In this document: positions 1-9,010 of the stretch, piece by piece
Layout: each line of letters opens with the position of its first letter
Numbering within the stretch: position 1 is the stretch's first letter
Source of the DNA: Micromonospora parastrephiae
GTDB taxonomy: Bacteria > Actinomycetota > Actinomycetes > Mycobacteriales > Micromonosporaceae
NCBI RefSeq assembly: GCF_016802865.1
Contig: NZ_JAEVHM010000018.1
Coordinates: forward strand, 1 to 58,914
Length of the DNA stretch: 58,914 bases
Direction: 5' to 3'
The notes under the pieces: generated by a model
The model's database searches: none
What the model was told of the DNA's origin: nothing
What the model saw: the letters and a program-made list of their open reading frames with translations, nothing else
Program-made: the position numbers and the translations under genes

Positions 1-469
1 CGGGCGGGGTGGGGTTGGCGCTGCCCGACGGGGCCGGCGTGGCGGCCGGCGGCGCGACGGCCGTGCCGCTGCCGTCGGCGGCCTTGAGCACCTTGCGGAA
101 GCGCAACTCGGCGGCGCTGCCCACGTCGGTCAGGTCGCGGTTCTCACCGGGCAGGGAGATGACGATGTTCCGGTTGCCCTCGGTGACCACCTCGGCCTCG
201 GCCACGCCGAACGCGTTGACCCGGCTCTCGATGATCTGGCGGGCCTCCTCGAGGTTGTCCGCCGTCGGGGGCTTGCCGTCGACGGAGTTGGTCGCCTCCA
301 GCGTCACCCGGGTGCCGCCGATCAGGTCCAGGCCGAGCCGTGGCTCGAGCCGGTCCTTCAGGCTGCCGCTGGCGCCGGAGAAGAACACCAGAAGATAGAG
401 GACCACGAAGATGAACCCGAGCACGGCGAGCTGCCGCCCGGGGCGCATCTGTCCCTGAGGTGGTGCCAC
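1..469 (-). CDS. secD: Protein translocase subunit SecD, N-terminal part (cut by window edge)
   Basis: SecD pairs with SecF in the membrane and uses the proton-motive force to help pull preproteins out of SecYEG. About 156 residues are visible. A short N-terminus (MAPPQGQMRPG) is followed by one transmembrane helix (about residues 14-33) and then the family hallmark LGLDLIGGTRVTLEA, which opens the first periplasmic-type domain. I chose the GTG at 469 because GGGAGA lies upstream and the residues match SecD starts. It is the last visible gene of the ruvCAB-yajC-secD run; secF would be expected beyond the left edge. A proline/alanine/serine-rich insert begins near the edge, as in other actinobacterial SecD proteins. 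Confidence 0.93.
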   Translation of the reverse strand, partial: MAPPQGQMRPGRQLAVLGFIFVVLYLLVFFSGASGSLKDRLEPRLGLDLIGGTRVTLEATNSVDGKPPTADNLEEARQIIESRVNAFGVAEAEVVTEGNRNIVISLPGENRDLTDVGSAAELRFRKVLKAADGSGTAVAPPAATPAPSGSANPTPP

Positions 470-748
470 GGCTGTCCTGTCTCCCTGTACGGTCGCGCCG
501 CTGTGCGCAGCGGCGGCGGTGTCGGGCCGGGGGTCCCGGCCGACGGGTCTGACCTGGGTCGACGGAGCGCCGACACACAGGCCGGACGCGCCGGACGCGG
601 GACGCCGACGGTCACGGGAACGTGCCGACGCCCGGTGTCGACCCAACTATCCAGTTTTCACGTCTCGTCCGCTGCCCCGTCGAGCGCGGCGGTCCCGAGG
701 AAGGCTCGACCGGCCGTACGCCGGACTCACCACCGTCGGGAGGGAGGG

Positions 749-1087
749 TCACTCCTTGACGGTGTCCGCGTCCTCGGTGACCGGCTCGCTCGGCAGCTCC
801 GCGCGGGTGACCACCCGGGCGATGGCGGGCCGGGCGTAGCGCGTCTGCACGCCGGGGGCGACCTCGATCAGGACCGTGTCGTCCTCGATGCCCGTGACCG
901 TGCCGTAGAGCCCACCGATGGTGACGACCTCGTCGCCGGGGCCGAGCGCGGACTGCATCGCCTCCGCCTCGCGGCGGCGCTTCTGCTGGGGTCGGATCAT
1001 CATGAAGTACATGACACCGAAGAGCAGGGCGATCATCAGGATCGGCGTGAAACCGCCGGCCCCGCCACCCGCTGCTGCGTAATGCAC
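749..1087 (-). CDS. yajC: Preprotein translocase accessory subunit YajC
   Basis: YajC is a small single-span membrane protein that associates with SecDF. The 112-residue product starts VHYAAAGGG. It has one hydrophobic helix at about residues 10-28 (FTPILMIALLFGVMYFMMI), then the diagnostic RPQQKRRREAEAM basic stretch and the compact GDEVVTIGGLYGTV domain. The GTG at 1087 is preferred over upstream ATGs because AAGG lies 9 bases before it and the helix position then matches the family. It sits between ruvB and secD on the same strand, with about 280 bp before secD. Confidence 0.92.
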   Translation of the reverse strand: MHYAAAGGGAGGFTPILMIALLFGVMYFMMIRPQQKRRREAEAMQSALGPGDEVVTIGGLYGTVTGIEDDTVLIEVAPGVQTRYARPAIARVVTRAELPSEPVTEDADTVKE

Positions 1088-1227
1088 GGTTACTGACCTT
1101 CCCATTGGCCACCTGCCCGGCACGGGGGGTGCCGGAGCGGAGGCGGATTCTCACGTCCTGTACAGACCGCGGCGAAGTCTAATCCCTGCACCTGGGAACA
1201 CCGAATGCGGCACAGATCACGTTCACA

Positions 1228-2295
1228 TCACGGCTGATCGGTCTCCAACGAGAACAGATCGGGCACCGGTGGGACTTCTACACCAAATGTACCATTCGGT
1301 GGTGTTCGGCCCAGGTGCCGCCAGGCGGCCTCGGTGGCGACCCGACCTCGCGGCGTACGTGCCAGCAGACCGGCCCGCACCAGGAAGGGCTCACAGACCT
1401 CCTCCACCGTGTCCGGCTGCTCCCCCACCGCCACGGCGAGCGTCGACAACCCCACCGGGCCACCCCGGAACGAGTCGACCAGCGCGGTCAGCACCGCCCG
1501 GTCCAGTCGGTCCAGGCCCAGCGCGTCCACGTCGTACACCGTCAGCGCGGCGCGGGCGGTCTTCAGGGTGACCACGCCGTCGGCCCGGACCTCGGCGTAG
1601 TCGCGGACCCGGCGCAACAGCCGGTTGGCGATCCGCGGGGTGCCCCGGGACCGACCGGCGATCTCGGACGCGCCCTCGGCGGTGATCGGCACACCCAGGA
1701 TCCGTGCCGAACGATGCAGCAGCGTCTCCAGATCGGCCGGGGCGTAGAAGTCCAGGTGCGCGACGAAGCCGAACCGGTCCCGCATCGGCCCGGTCAACAG
1801 GCCCGAACGGGTCGTCGCCCCGACCAGGGTGAACGGCTCGACGTCCAACGGGATCGCGGTGGCGCCGGGCCCCTTGCCGACCACCACGTCGACCCGGAAG
1901 TCCTCCATCGCGCTGTACAACAGCTCCTCGGCCGGCCGCGCGATCCGGTGGATCTCGTCGATGAAGAGCACGTCACCCTCGGCCAGGCTGGTCAGGATCG
2001 CCGCCAGGTCGCCCGAACGCTCGATCGCCGGGCCGCTGGTCACCCGGATGCCCGCGCCCAGCTCGGCGGCGACGATGTTGGCCAGACTCGTCTTGCCCAG
2101 GCCCGGTGGACCGGAGAGCAGGATGTGATCCGGTGGCGAGCCCCGCCGCATCGCGCCCTGCAACAACAGGTCGAGCTGGTCACGCACCCGGTCCTGGGCG
2201 ATGAACTCGGCCAGCCGCCGAGGCCGCACCGTGGCCTCGGCGTCCCGGTCCGCGTCGCTCACGTACGCCGAGATGAGCCCGTCGGTCTCGCTCAT
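1228..2295 (-). CDS. ruvB: Holliday junction branch migration DNA helicase RuvB
   Basis: RuvB is the AAA+ motor that, loaded by RuvA, drives branch migration of Holliday junctions in recombinational repair. The protein is 355 residues, normal for the family. Walker A is GPPGLGKTS (about residues 62-70), Walker B is FIDEIHR (about 111-117), and the sensor/arginine-finger region [18 protein letters not shown] follows near 160-175. A C-terminal winged-helix domain ends the chain. Its ATG overlaps the ruvA stop (ATGA), so the two genes are probably translationally coupled. Confidence 0.97.
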   Translation of the reverse strand: MSETDGLISAYVSDADRDAEATVRPRRLAEFIAQDRVRDQLDLLLQGAMRRGSPPDHILLSGPPGLGKTSLANIVAAELGAGIRVTSGPAIERSGDLAAILTSLAEGDVLFIDEIHRIARPAEELLYSAMEDFRVDVVVGKGPGATAIPLDVEPFTLVGATTRSGLLTGPMRDRFGFVAHLDFYAPADLETLLHRSARILGVPITAEGASEIAGRSRGTPRIANRLLRRVRDYAEVRADGVVTLKTARAALTVYDVDALGLDRLDRAVLTALVDSFRGGPVGLSTLAVAVGEQPDTVEEVCEPFLVRAGLLARTPRGRVATEAAWRHLGRTPPNGTFGVEVPPVPDLFSLETDQP

Positions 2296-2894
2296 CGGGT
2301 ACGGCCCAGCAGGCGGATGGCCTGCTTGAGCAGGACCGGCACCGGCGGCGTCGCACCGTCGACGGTCTCCGCCACCGCGGCCACGGCCTGGTCGGCCTGT
2401 CCAGCCGTCCAGCCCAGACCGACCAGCGCCTGGCGGACCTGGTCGGGCCAGGCGCCACCGGTCACCCCGGCCACCCCGTCGGCGCCGATCGGCACCGGGC
2501 CGATCCGGTCGCGCAGCTCCAGCACCAGGCGCTCGGCGCCCTTCTTGCCGATCCCGGGCACCCGGGTCAGCGCCGCCGTGTCGGCGTTGGCGATCGCCTT
2601 GCGGACGGCGTCCGGGGTGTGCACGGCCAGCACCGCCTGGGCCAGCCGCGGGCCGACCCCACTGGCGGTCTGGAGCAGCTCGAACAGCGACCTGGCGTCG
2701 TCGTCGGCGAAGCCGTAGAGGGTCAGCGAGTCTTCCCGGACGATCAGGCTGGTGGCGAGCCGGGCGGTCTGGCCGACCCGCAGCTCGGCCAGTGTGCCGG
2801 GCGCGCAGTGCACGGCCAGGCCGACCCCGCCGACCTCGATCACCGCCTGGTCCGGACCCGTCGCGGTCACCGTGCCGCGCACGCTGGCGATCAT
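2292..2894 (-). CDS. ruvA: Holliday junction branch migration protein RuvA
   Basis: RuvA forms tetramers that hold the four-way junction flat and load RuvB rings. The protein is 200 residues. It starts [13 protein letters not shown] with an OB-fold, continues with tandem helix-hairpin-helix motifs ([12 protein letters not shown] and [13 protein letters not shown]), and ends with a small RuvB-binding domain. The same frame stays open upstream to 3383 but overlaps ruvC there. The ATG at 2894 gives the canonical N-terminus and an ATGA overlap with the ruvC stop. Confidence 0.96.
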   Translation of the reverse strand: MIASVRGTVTATGPDQAVIEVGGVGLAVHCAPGTLAELRVGQTARLATSLIVREDSLTLYGFADDDARSLFELLQTASGVGPRLAQAVLAVHTPDAVRKAIANADTAALTRVPGIGKKGAERLVLELRDRIGPVPIGADGVAGVTGGAWPDQVRQALVGLGWTAGQADQAVAAVAETVDGATPPVPVLLKQAIRLLGRTR

Positions 2895-3418
2895 CGCGTT
2901 CCTCCTCGTCGTGCCCGGTCGGCCGCCGCGGCCAGCTTGGAGCGGGTCCCGCCGCGCCACACGTGGCAGATGGCCAGGGCGAGGGCGTCGGCGGCGTCGG
3001 CCGGCCTCGGTGGCTCGGCCAGCCGCAGCAGTCGCGTCACCATCGCGGTCATCTGCGCCTTGTCGGCCTGACCGGAACCGGTCACGGCCGCCTTCACCTC
3101 GCTCGGGGTGTACGTCTGCACGGGCAGCCCGGCGCGCGCCCCGGCCAGCACGGCGACGCCGCTGGCCTGCGCGGTGCCCATCACCGTGCGGACGTTGTGC
3201 TGGCTGAACACCCGCTCGACGGCGACGCTCTCCGGCTGGTGCTCGGCGACCAGGTCGGTGAGGGACCGGTCCAGGTGCAGCAGGCGCAGCGCCAGGTCGT
3301 CGGCCGGGTCGGTGTGGACCACGTAGTAGGCGACCAGGGTGCACGGCCGGCCGGGCACGCCCTCGACCACGCCCACCCCGCACCGGGTCAACCCCGGGTC
3401 GACACCCAGAACCCGCAC
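2891..3418 (-). CDS. ruvC: Crossover junction endodeoxyribonuclease RuvC
   Basis: RuvC resolves Holliday junctions by paired nicks. The 175-residue protein starts [14 protein letters not shown]. The four acidic catalytic residues are visible: Asp7 in GVDPG, Glu68 in VAVERVF, and Asp141/Asp144 in [10 protein letters not shown]. Two GTG codons (3421 and 3418) are adjacent, preceded by GGGGAGGGGAGC; the second gives the conserved N-terminus. It overlaps ruvA by four bases. The upstream partner expected in Streptomyces-like genomes, yebC, is 47 kb away here. Confidence 0.95.
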   Translation of the reverse strand: MRVLGVDPGLTRCGVGVVEGVPGRPCTLVAYYVVHTDPADDLALRLLHLDRSLTDLVAEHQPESVAVERVFSQHNVRTVMGTAQASGVAVLAGARAGLPVQTYTPSEVKAAVTGSGQADKAQMTAMVTRLLRLAEPPRPADAADALALAICHVWRGGTRSKLAAAADRARRGGTR

Positions 3419-3556
3419 CACGCTCCCCTCCCCGCCAGTACGTGTGTTCGACACCCTACTTCCCGCCCTCCCACCAGCCCCACGGGACACGCCCTCACCT
3501 CCACTGCCGTGCTCCCAGAGCCAGGACCGTGACGGCCTGCCCGAGCCGCGAGCCTT

Positions 3557-3631
3557 GTCGATCATGGAGTTATGGTGGTGGATAGATCGGGCGAATCCAC
3601 CGCAACTGGGCACCACGACTCCATGATCGAC
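3557..3631 (+). repeat. 75-bp palindromic element, copy 1
   Basis: The left arm (3557-3577, starting GTCGATCATGGAGTT) and right arm (3611-3631) are 21 nt each and complementary at 19 of 21 positions around a 33-nt loop. The loop contains its own hairpin, GTGGAT/ATCCAC (3578-3583 with 3595-3600), and the motif ATCGGGC at loop position 9. It lies in the intergenic stretch between divergent ruvC and the hydroxybutyrate dehydrogenase. That 338-bp gap otherwise holds only the presumed promoters. It matches two other copies in this window. Confidence 0.9.
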
Positions 3632-3757
3632 CGAGACCCTGGCGGGCGGCGGCGTGAGGGTGGGCGGTCGTTGCGGGTGTGGCCACACAGCTTTGCGCCG
3701 GAGTATGTGTCGCTGGCCCATGTGCCGGGGAGCACACAGCTCGTAACTTCTTGCGCC

Positions 3758-4540
3758 ATGACGGCAGAACCCGTGGCGGTCCCCCACGTCGTACAGGTCG
3801 ACCTCGCCGGTCGGACCGCCCTGGTCACCGGGGGCGGCAGCGGCATCGGGCGGGCGTGCGCCCTGCGGCTGGCCGCGGCCGGCGCCAAGGTGCTGGTGGT
3901 GGACCGCAACCTGGAGGCGGCCAAGGCGGTGGCCGCCGAGGCCGGCGGTCGGGCCGAGGGGGTGGACCTGGCCGACCCCGCCGCGGTGGACTCACTCGAC
4001 GTGGACGTGGACATCGTGGTCAACAACGCCGGGCTCCAGCACGTCGCCCCGCTACAGGACTTCCCCGTCGAACGCTTCGAGTACATCCAGCGGGTGATGG
4101 TCGAGGCGCCGTTCCTGCTGGTCCGTCGCGCGCTGCCGCACATGTACGCCCGCGGCTGGGGTCGGATCGTCAACATCTCCTCGGTGCACGGGCTGCGCGC
4201 CTCGCCGTACAAGGCGGCCTACGTCTCGGCCAAGCACGCCCTGGAAGGGCTGTCGAAGGTGGTGGCGTTGGAGGGCGCCGCGCACGGGGTGACCGCCAAC
4301 TGCATCAACCCGGCGTACGTGCGCACGGCGCTGGTGGAGAGCCAGATCGCCGACCAGGCGGCCAGCCACGGCATCGAGGAGTCCGAGGTGATCGAGAAGA
4401 TCATGCTGGCCCGGGCCGCGATCAAGCGACTGATCGAGCCGGAGGAGGTCGCGGAGCTTCTGGCGTACCTCTGCTCGCCGCCGGCGGCCTTCATCACCGG
4501 CGCGTCGATCGCCCTCGACGGGGGCTGGACGGCCAACTAG
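3758..4540 (+). CDS. D-3-hydroxybutyrate dehydrogenase (SDR family)
   Basis: Short-chain dehydrogenase of 260 residues, predicted to interconvert 3-hydroxybutyrate and acetoacetate with NAD in polyhydroxybutyrate/ketone-body catabolism. Visible motifs are the Rossmann TGGGSGIG (about 24-31), NNAG (about 89-92), Ser142 in NISSVHG, and the catalytic YxxxK at Tyr155/Lys159. [15 protein letters not shown] and the [17 protein letters not shown] region are characteristic of bacterial 3-hydroxybutyrate dehydrogenases rather than generic SDRs. The frame is open further upstream, but the ATG at 3758 gives a family-length protein. A GAF/PucR-type regulator follows 14 bp downstream, suggesting co-transcription. 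Another SDR substrate cannot be excluded. Confidence 0.85.
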   Translation: MTAEPVAVPHVVQVDLAGRTALVTGGGSGIGRACALRLAAAGAKVLVVDRNLEAAKAVAAEAGGRAEGVDLADPAAVDSLDVDVDIVVNNAGLQHVAPLQDFPVERFEYIQRVMVEAPFLLVRRALPHMYARGWGRIVNISSVHGLRASPYKAAYVSAKHALEGLSKVVALEGAAHGVTANCINPAYVRTALVESQIADQAASHGIEESEVIEKIMLARAAIKRLIEPEEVAELLAYLCSPPAAFITGASIALDGGWTAN

Positions 4541-4554
4541 TGCGCCCGAGCACA

Positions 4555-6474
4555 ATGTCGACCATGTCGTCGCCGGTGGAGTTCCTGGAACTGCTCGCCC
4601 GTGAGGCGGCTCCGGTCGAGTTCGAGGGGCCGCTGGTCGCCGCGCGGGCCGCCGGCCTACCCGCCGACCGGCTGGCCGAGTTGGAGCAGGCCAAGACGGT
4701 GGCGCTGCGGGTCCGCGCGCTGCTGGAGCGTCGGCGCCGCCGGGAGACCGAGCTGTCCGGCCTGTACGACACGGTCAGCGACCTGGCCGGGCTGCGCGAC
4801 CTGGACGACGTGCTGCGGGCGATCGTGCACCGGGCCCGCAACCTGCTCGGCGCCGACGTGGCCTACATGACGCTCAACGACGAGGAGCGCGGCGACACCT
4901 ACATGCGGGTGACCGACGGGTCGGTCTCGGCCCGCTTCCAGCGGCTGCGGCTGCCGATGGGTGCGGGTCTCGGTGGTCTGGTGGCCCAGTCCGGCGCCCC
5001 GTACGTGACGGCGAACTACGGCGAGGACGAGCGCTTCCACCACACCGGGGAGATCGACGCCGGGGTCGGCGAGGAGGGCCTGGTGGCGATCCTCGGCGTG
5101 CCGCTGCGGCTCGGCTCCACGTCGATCGGGGTGCTCTACGCGGCCAACCGCTCCGCCCGGCCGTTCGCCCGGGAGGAGGTGGCGCTGCTGGTGTCGCTCG
5201 CCGCGCACGCCGCGGTGGCGATCGACACCGCCCGCTTGCTGGCCGAGACCCGCTCGGCGCTGGCCGAGCTGTCGGCGGCGAACACCACCATCCGGGCACA
5301 CAGCAGCTCGGTGGAGCGGGCCGCGGCGGCGCACGACCGGATGACCGCGCTGGTGCTGCGCGGCGGCGGGGTGGAGGACGTGGCCGCCGCGGTGACCGAG
5401 GTGCTGGGCGGGGCTCTGCTGGCGTTGGACGCCGAGGGACGGCTACTGGCCCGGGTCGGCGAGATCGACGCGCCGGACCGGACGGACATCGTGGAGGCGG
5501 TGGCCGCGTCGCGTACCGAGGGGCGCAGCGTGCGCCGCGGCCCCCTCTGGTACGCGGCGGTGGTGGCGGGCGCGGAGAACCTGGGCGCCCTGGTGCTGCG
5601 CCCCGACGACGAGTTGGTCGACGCCGACCAGCGGATCCTGGAGCGGGCGGCGCTGGTGACCGCGCTGCTGCTGCTCTTCCGGCGTACCGTCGCCGAGGCC
5701 GAGGGTCGGGTCCGTGGCGAGCTGCTCGACGACCTGATCGCCCGGCCGTTGCGGGACACCGACGCGCTGCGCAGCCGGGCACGCCGGCTCGGGGTGGACC
5801 TGGATGCCCCGCACGTCCTGGTGGCCGTGGGCGACGACGCGATCGCCGCCACCGGCTCGGCCCGACAGCGGGTGCTCTCCTGGGCCACCACGTACGCCTC
5901 GGCGCGGGGTGGTCTGGCGGCGGCGCGCGACGGTCGGGTGGTGCTGATGCTGCCCGGACGCGACGCCGGTGGCAGCGCCCGCGCGGTGGCCCGGGACCTG
6001 TCCCGGGTGACCGGCCGCCCGGTGACCGCCGGTGCGAGCGGCCCGGCCGCCGGGCCGACGGCGTTGGCCGGCACGTTCCACGAGGCGGACCGGTGCCTGA
6101 CCGCGTTGGGCGCGCTGGGCCGAGCCGGCCAGGGGGCGAGCACGTCGGAGCTGGGCTTCGTCGGGCTGCTGCTGGGCACCGTCGGTGACCGGGGCGAGAC
6201 GGACGTGACGCAGTTCCTCAGCTCCACCGTCGGACCGGTGATCGACTACGACGCCCGGCGGGGCACGGCGCTGGTGAAGACGTTGGAGGCGTACTTCGGG
6301 GTGGGTGGCAGCCTGGCCCGCGCGGCCGAGCAGCTGCACGTGCACGTCAACACGGTGACCCAGCGGTTGGAGCGGGTCGGTCAGCTGCTCGGCGCCGACT
6401 GGCAGAAGCCCGAGCGGGCGCTGGAGGTGCAGCTGGCGCTGCGCCTGCACCGGCTGCGTACCCCCGCCGCCTGA
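4555..6474 (+). CDS. GAF-domain / PucR-type helix-turn-helix regulator
   Basis: Cytoplasmic transcriptional regulator of about 639 residues. A helical N-terminus is followed by a GAF sensor domain (about residues 85-240), a linker helix, a degenerate middle domain, and a C-terminal PucR-type DNA-binding domain. The latter includes VGGSLARAAEQLHVHVNTVTQRLERVGQ, split here as the helix pair ARAAEQLHVH and NTVTQRLERV. In this family the C-terminal HTH often activates catabolic genes when the sensor binds a metabolite. Its position right after the hydroxybutyrate dehydrogenase suggests it controls that gene. The start is ATG 4555 or ATG 4564; neither has a convincing ribosome site. Ligand unknown. 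Confidence 0.78.
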   Translation: MSTMSSPVEFLELLAREAAPVEFEGPLVAARAAGLPADRLAELEQAKTVALRVRALLERRRRRETELSGLYDTVSDLAGLRDLDDVLRAIVHRARNLLGADVAYMTLNDEERGDTYMRVTDGSVSARFQRLRLPMGAGLGGLVAQSGAPYVTANYGEDERFHHTGEIDAGVGEEGLVAILGVPLRLGSTSIGVLYAANRSARPFAREEVALLVSLAAHAAVAIDTARLLAETRSALAELSAANTTIRAHSSSVERAAAAHDRMTALVLRGGGVEDVAAAVTEVLGGALLALDAEGRLLARVGEIDAPDRTDIVEAVAASRTEGRSVRRGPLWYAAVVAGAENLGALVLRPDDELVDADQRILERAALVTALLLLFRRTVAEAEGRVRGELLDDLIARPLRDTDALRSRARRLGVDLDAPHVLVAVGDDAIAATGSARQRVLSWATTYASARGGLAAARDGRVVLMLPGRDAGGSARAVARDLSRVTGRPVTAGASGPAAGPTALAGTFHEADRCLTALGALGRAGQGASTSELGFVGLLLGTVGDRGETDVTQFLSSTVGPVIDYDARRGTALVKTLEAYFGVGGSLARAAEQLHVHVNTVTQRLERVGQLLGADWQKPERALEVQLALRLHRLRTPAA

Positions 6475-6493
6475 CCGTCGCCGGGCGGGCGGT

Positions 6494-7102
6494 TCAGCGG
6501 GCCTGGATGCCCGCCAGGACGGTGTCGACGACCTGCTCGGGCAGGGTCTGCTCGTCCAGTTCCGGATTCCATCGCAGCACCCGCTGGATCAGCATCGGCC
6601 CGGTGAGCAGCGCCATGGTCACCTCCAGGTCGATGTCGGCCCGGATCAGCCCCTCGTCGATGCCGCGGCGCAGCACCTCGCGCATCAGCTGTCGACGCGG
6701 GGCGATGATGTTCTGGTAGAGCCGGAAGTGGTCCGGGCTGCGGTTCACCTCGGGCACCAGGCACGGCATGATCTTCGACGCGCGGGGGTCGACGTTTCGC
6801 CCGATCGCTCCGACCAACAAAATCAAATCATCCCGCACGGAGTGCCCCTCGGGCTGCGCCATGACGCCCTTGAGCCGGCGGAGCGCGTCCAGCAGCAGTG
6901 CTTCCTTGCCGGCCCACCGGCGGTAGATGGTGGCCTTGCCGACCCCGGCGCGGGCGGCGATCGCCTCGATCGAGAGCGCCTCGATGGTGCTGCCCTCGGC
7001 GAGCAGGTCGAGGGCTGCCTCGACGATCGCCTCGTCGGCGCGGACGCTCCGCGGTCGCCCGGGCGACCGCGGAGCATCGGCGTTGGACGTCATGTCGGAC
7101 AT
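6494..7102 (-). CDS. TetR/AcrR-family repressor (efflux pump regulator)
   Basis: 202-residue TetR-type repressor. The N-terminal HTH (about residues 40-70) includes IEAIAARAGVGKATIYRRWA, followed by a helical ligand-binding domain with the signature IDEGLIRADIDLEVTMALLTGPMLI split around residues 150-180. It lies 10 bp downstream of the MFS pump on the same strand, so both are likely one transcript under feedback control. Two near-identical palindromes upstream of the pump are the likely operators. It is convergent with the PucR-type gene (20 bp between ends). The inducer is probably a hydrophobic drug-like substrate of the pump (inference). Confidence 0.88.
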   Translation of the reverse strand: MSDMTSNADAPRSPGRPRSVRADEAIVEAALDLLAEGSTIEALSIEAIAARAGVGKATIYRRWAGKEALLLDALRRLKGVMAQPEGHSVRDDLILLVGAIGRNVDPRASKIMPCLVPEVNRSPDHFRLYQNIIAPRRQLMREVLRRGIDEGLIRADIDLEVTMALLTGPMLIQRVLRWNPELDEQTLPEQVVDTVLAGIQAR

Positions 7103-7112
7103 TGTCCCCGAC

Positions 7113-8681
7113 CTATGCCGTGCCGGCCAGTTCCGGCTCGGCGACCGGTGCCGCCGGTGCGGCGGCCACGGTCTCCCGCCCCGGCATCCAGCGCATGACC
7201 ACCAGCATCCCGAGCGCGGCGACCAGCGCGGAGATGGCCGCGGCCCAGTGCATGGCGGTGACGAAGGCGTCGTTGGCCGCCGCGATCAGTGTCGGCGCCG
7301 CCGGGCCGAGCTGCCCGGCCGCCGCGTACGCCCCGGAGATCGACTCGTTGGCCGCGTCCTGGGCCTGGGCGGGCAGCCCGGTCAGGGCGTCGCCCACGTC
7401 GGAGCGGTAGACCGCGGAAAGCACCGAGCCGAGGACGGCCACGCCGAGCGCGCCGGCGACCTGGCGGACGGTGTTGCTCACCGCGGAGCCGACGCCGGCC
7501 TTCTCCCGGGGCAACGCCGACATGATCGACTCGGTGGCGGGCGGCATGATGTTCGCCATTCCGACGCCCTGGATGAAGAAGACGACCAGCACGACCCAGA
7601 TCGGGGTGGACGCGCCGATGAAGGCGAACGCGGCGAGCGCCACCACGGTCAGCGCGAGGCCGACGGCGGCGACCGCCCGGCCGCCGTAGCGACGGACCAT
7701 CGCTGCGCTGCGCGGCGCGAAGATCAGCTGTGCGCCGGCGAAGGGCAGGAAGAGCAGGCCGGTCTGGAGCGGGCTGTAGTCGCGCACGAGTTGCAGGTAG
7801 AACGAGCTGAAGAACATCACGCCCATCGCGGCGAAGAACACGAGGCCGACGATGGCCACCGGCGCGGCGAACCGGGGCACCGTGAACAGCCGGACGTCCA
7901 GCGACGGGTGGTCGCTGCGGCGCTCGTGCTGCACGAACCAGGCCAGCACCGCGAGGCCGACCAGGATCGAGCCCCAGGCCACCGGGCGGTCGAAGCCGTG
8001 CTCGCCACCGTCGATGATGCCGTAGGAGAGGGCGACCAGGCCGACCACGGACAGCAGGACGCCGAGCACGTCGACGCGCCCGGGACGCGGGTCACGCGAC
8101 TCGGGGACCAGCAGCGCGACCAGGACGACACCGGCGACCACCACCGGCACGTTGATCAGGAAGACCGAGCCCCACCAGAAGTGCTCCAGCAGCGCGCCGC
8201 CGAGGATCGGGCCGATCGCCACGGCCAACCCGACCGCGCCGGCCCAGACGCCGATGGCCCGGCCGCGCTCACGCGGGTCGAAGACGTTGGAGATGATCGA
8301 CAGCGTCACCGGCATGATGGCCGCGCCGCCGACCCCCATCAGGGCGCGGGCCGCGATGAGCTGTGCCGGACTCTGGGCGTACGCGGAGAGCAGCGACGCC
8401 AGCCCGAACAGCACCAGGCCGATCATCAGGAAGCGCCGGCGGCCGGAGCGGTCGCCGAGCACCCCGAAGGTGAACAGCAGGCCGGCGAAGACCAGCGTGT
8501 AGGAGTTGATGGACCACTCCAGCTGGCCCTGGCTGGCACCGAGGCCGTGCACCGGGTCGGCCAGGGTGCGCAGGGCGACGTTGAGGATCGTGTTGTCGAG
8601 GACGACCACGAGGAGGCTGATCACCAGCACCCCCAGGATCGCCCACCTCCTCGGGTGTCCCGTGTTGTCGTGCAGTTCCAT
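7113..8681 (-). CDS. MFS drug:H+ antiporter, DHA2 (EmrB/QacA) type
   Basis: Membrane exporter of 522 residues with about 14 predicted transmembrane helices, the DHA2 layout. Motifs include LDNTILNVALRTLAD in helix 1, GDRSGRRRFLMIG (motif A) after helix 2, and a motif-C-like glycine-rich helix 5 (VGLAVAIGPILGG). The ATG at 8681 (MELHDNTGHPRRW) is chosen because GGGGGGAG lies about 8 bases upstream; the earlier ATG at 8705 lacks a site. It is co-transcribed with the downstream TetR repressor. Substrate unknown; antibiotic or secondary-metabolite export is typical of the family. Confidence 0.9.
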   Translation of the reverse strand: MELHDNTGHPRRWAILGVLVISLLVVVLDNTILNVALRTLADPVHGLGASQGQLEWSINSYTLVFAGLLFTFGVLGDRSGRRRFLMIGLVLFGLASLLSAYAQSPAQLIAARALMGVGGAAIMPVTLSIISNVFDPRERGRAIGVWAGAVGLAVAIGPILGGALLEHFWWGSVFLINVPVVVAGVVLVALLVPESRDPRPGRVDVLGVLLSVVGLVALSYGIIDGGEHGFDRPVAWGSILVGLAVLAWFVQHERRSDHPSLDVRLFTVPRFAAPVAIVGLVFFAAMGVMFFSSFYLQLVRDYSPLQTGLLFLPFAGAQLIFAPRSAAMVRRYGGRAVAAVGLALTVVALAAFAFIGASTPIWVVLVVFFIQGVGMANIMPPATESIMSALPREKAGVGSAVSNTVRQVAGALGVAVLGSVLSAVYRSDVGDALTGLPAQAQDAANESISGAYAAAGQLGPAAPTLIAAANDAFVTAMHWAAAISALVAALGMLVVMRWMPGRETVAAAPAAPVAEPELAGTA

Positions 8682-8718
8682 ACCCGGTTCTCCCCCCGGT
8701 TCCACCCGCCGCGCAATA

Positions 8719-8741
8719 CGATACGGGTCGGACTCGTAACG
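8719..8741. promoter_or_regulatory. Probable TetR operator, proximal copy
   Basis: 23-bp imperfect palindrome starting CGATACGGG and ending TCGTAACG, 38 bp upstream of the efflux pump start. It matches the distal copy (8767-8789) at 19 of 23 positions. The 48-bp spacing between copies puts them roughly on the same helical face. Confidence 0.65.
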
Positions 8742-8766
8742 GCGATCAGACTACGGCCGGCATTAA

Positions 8767-8789
8767 CGATACGGGACGGTTTCGTATCG
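8767..8789. promoter_or_regulatory. Probable TetR operator, distal copy
   Basis: 23-bp site with perfect 7-bp arms CGATACG (8767-8773) and CGTATCG (8783-8789) separated by 9 bp, typical of TetR-family operators. Shared pattern with the proximal copy: CGATACGGG, N, CGG, NN, TCGTA, N, CG. The rest of the 329-bp gap between the pump and the Liv operon holds only these sites and the terminator below. Confidence 0.7.
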
Positions 8790-8943
8790 AATGTGGTCGG
8801 CGTCACTCGCACCCGGGGCGGACTCAGCAGGATCGCGTGGTCGTCAGGTGAGCGTCGACCGCGGCCGGCAGCGTGTCCAGGCGGCGTGCCTTGCCCGGTT
8901 TCCACGGCCTCGGCCGGCGTCGGATCGGTCAGCACAGACGTAC

Positions 8944-8970
8944 CCCCGGGTAGACGGTCTCTACCCGGGG
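8944..8970 (-). terminator. Hairpin terminator of the Liv operon
   Basis: Perfect 11-bp stem CCCCGGGTAGA / TCTACCCGGGG with a 5-nt loop, 41 bp after the stop of the last Liv gene. No long T tract follows, which is usual for high-GC actinobacterial terminators. Confidence 0.65.
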
Positions 8971-9010
8971 TTCGCTACGACGAGGCGCGGCGGATGCGCC
9001 GGCCTCGGAT

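Noticed and set aside
1315..2718. Plus-strand open frame of 467 codons antisense to ruvB/ruvA
   Set aside because: Fully overlaps well-supported ruvB and ruvA and has no domain content.
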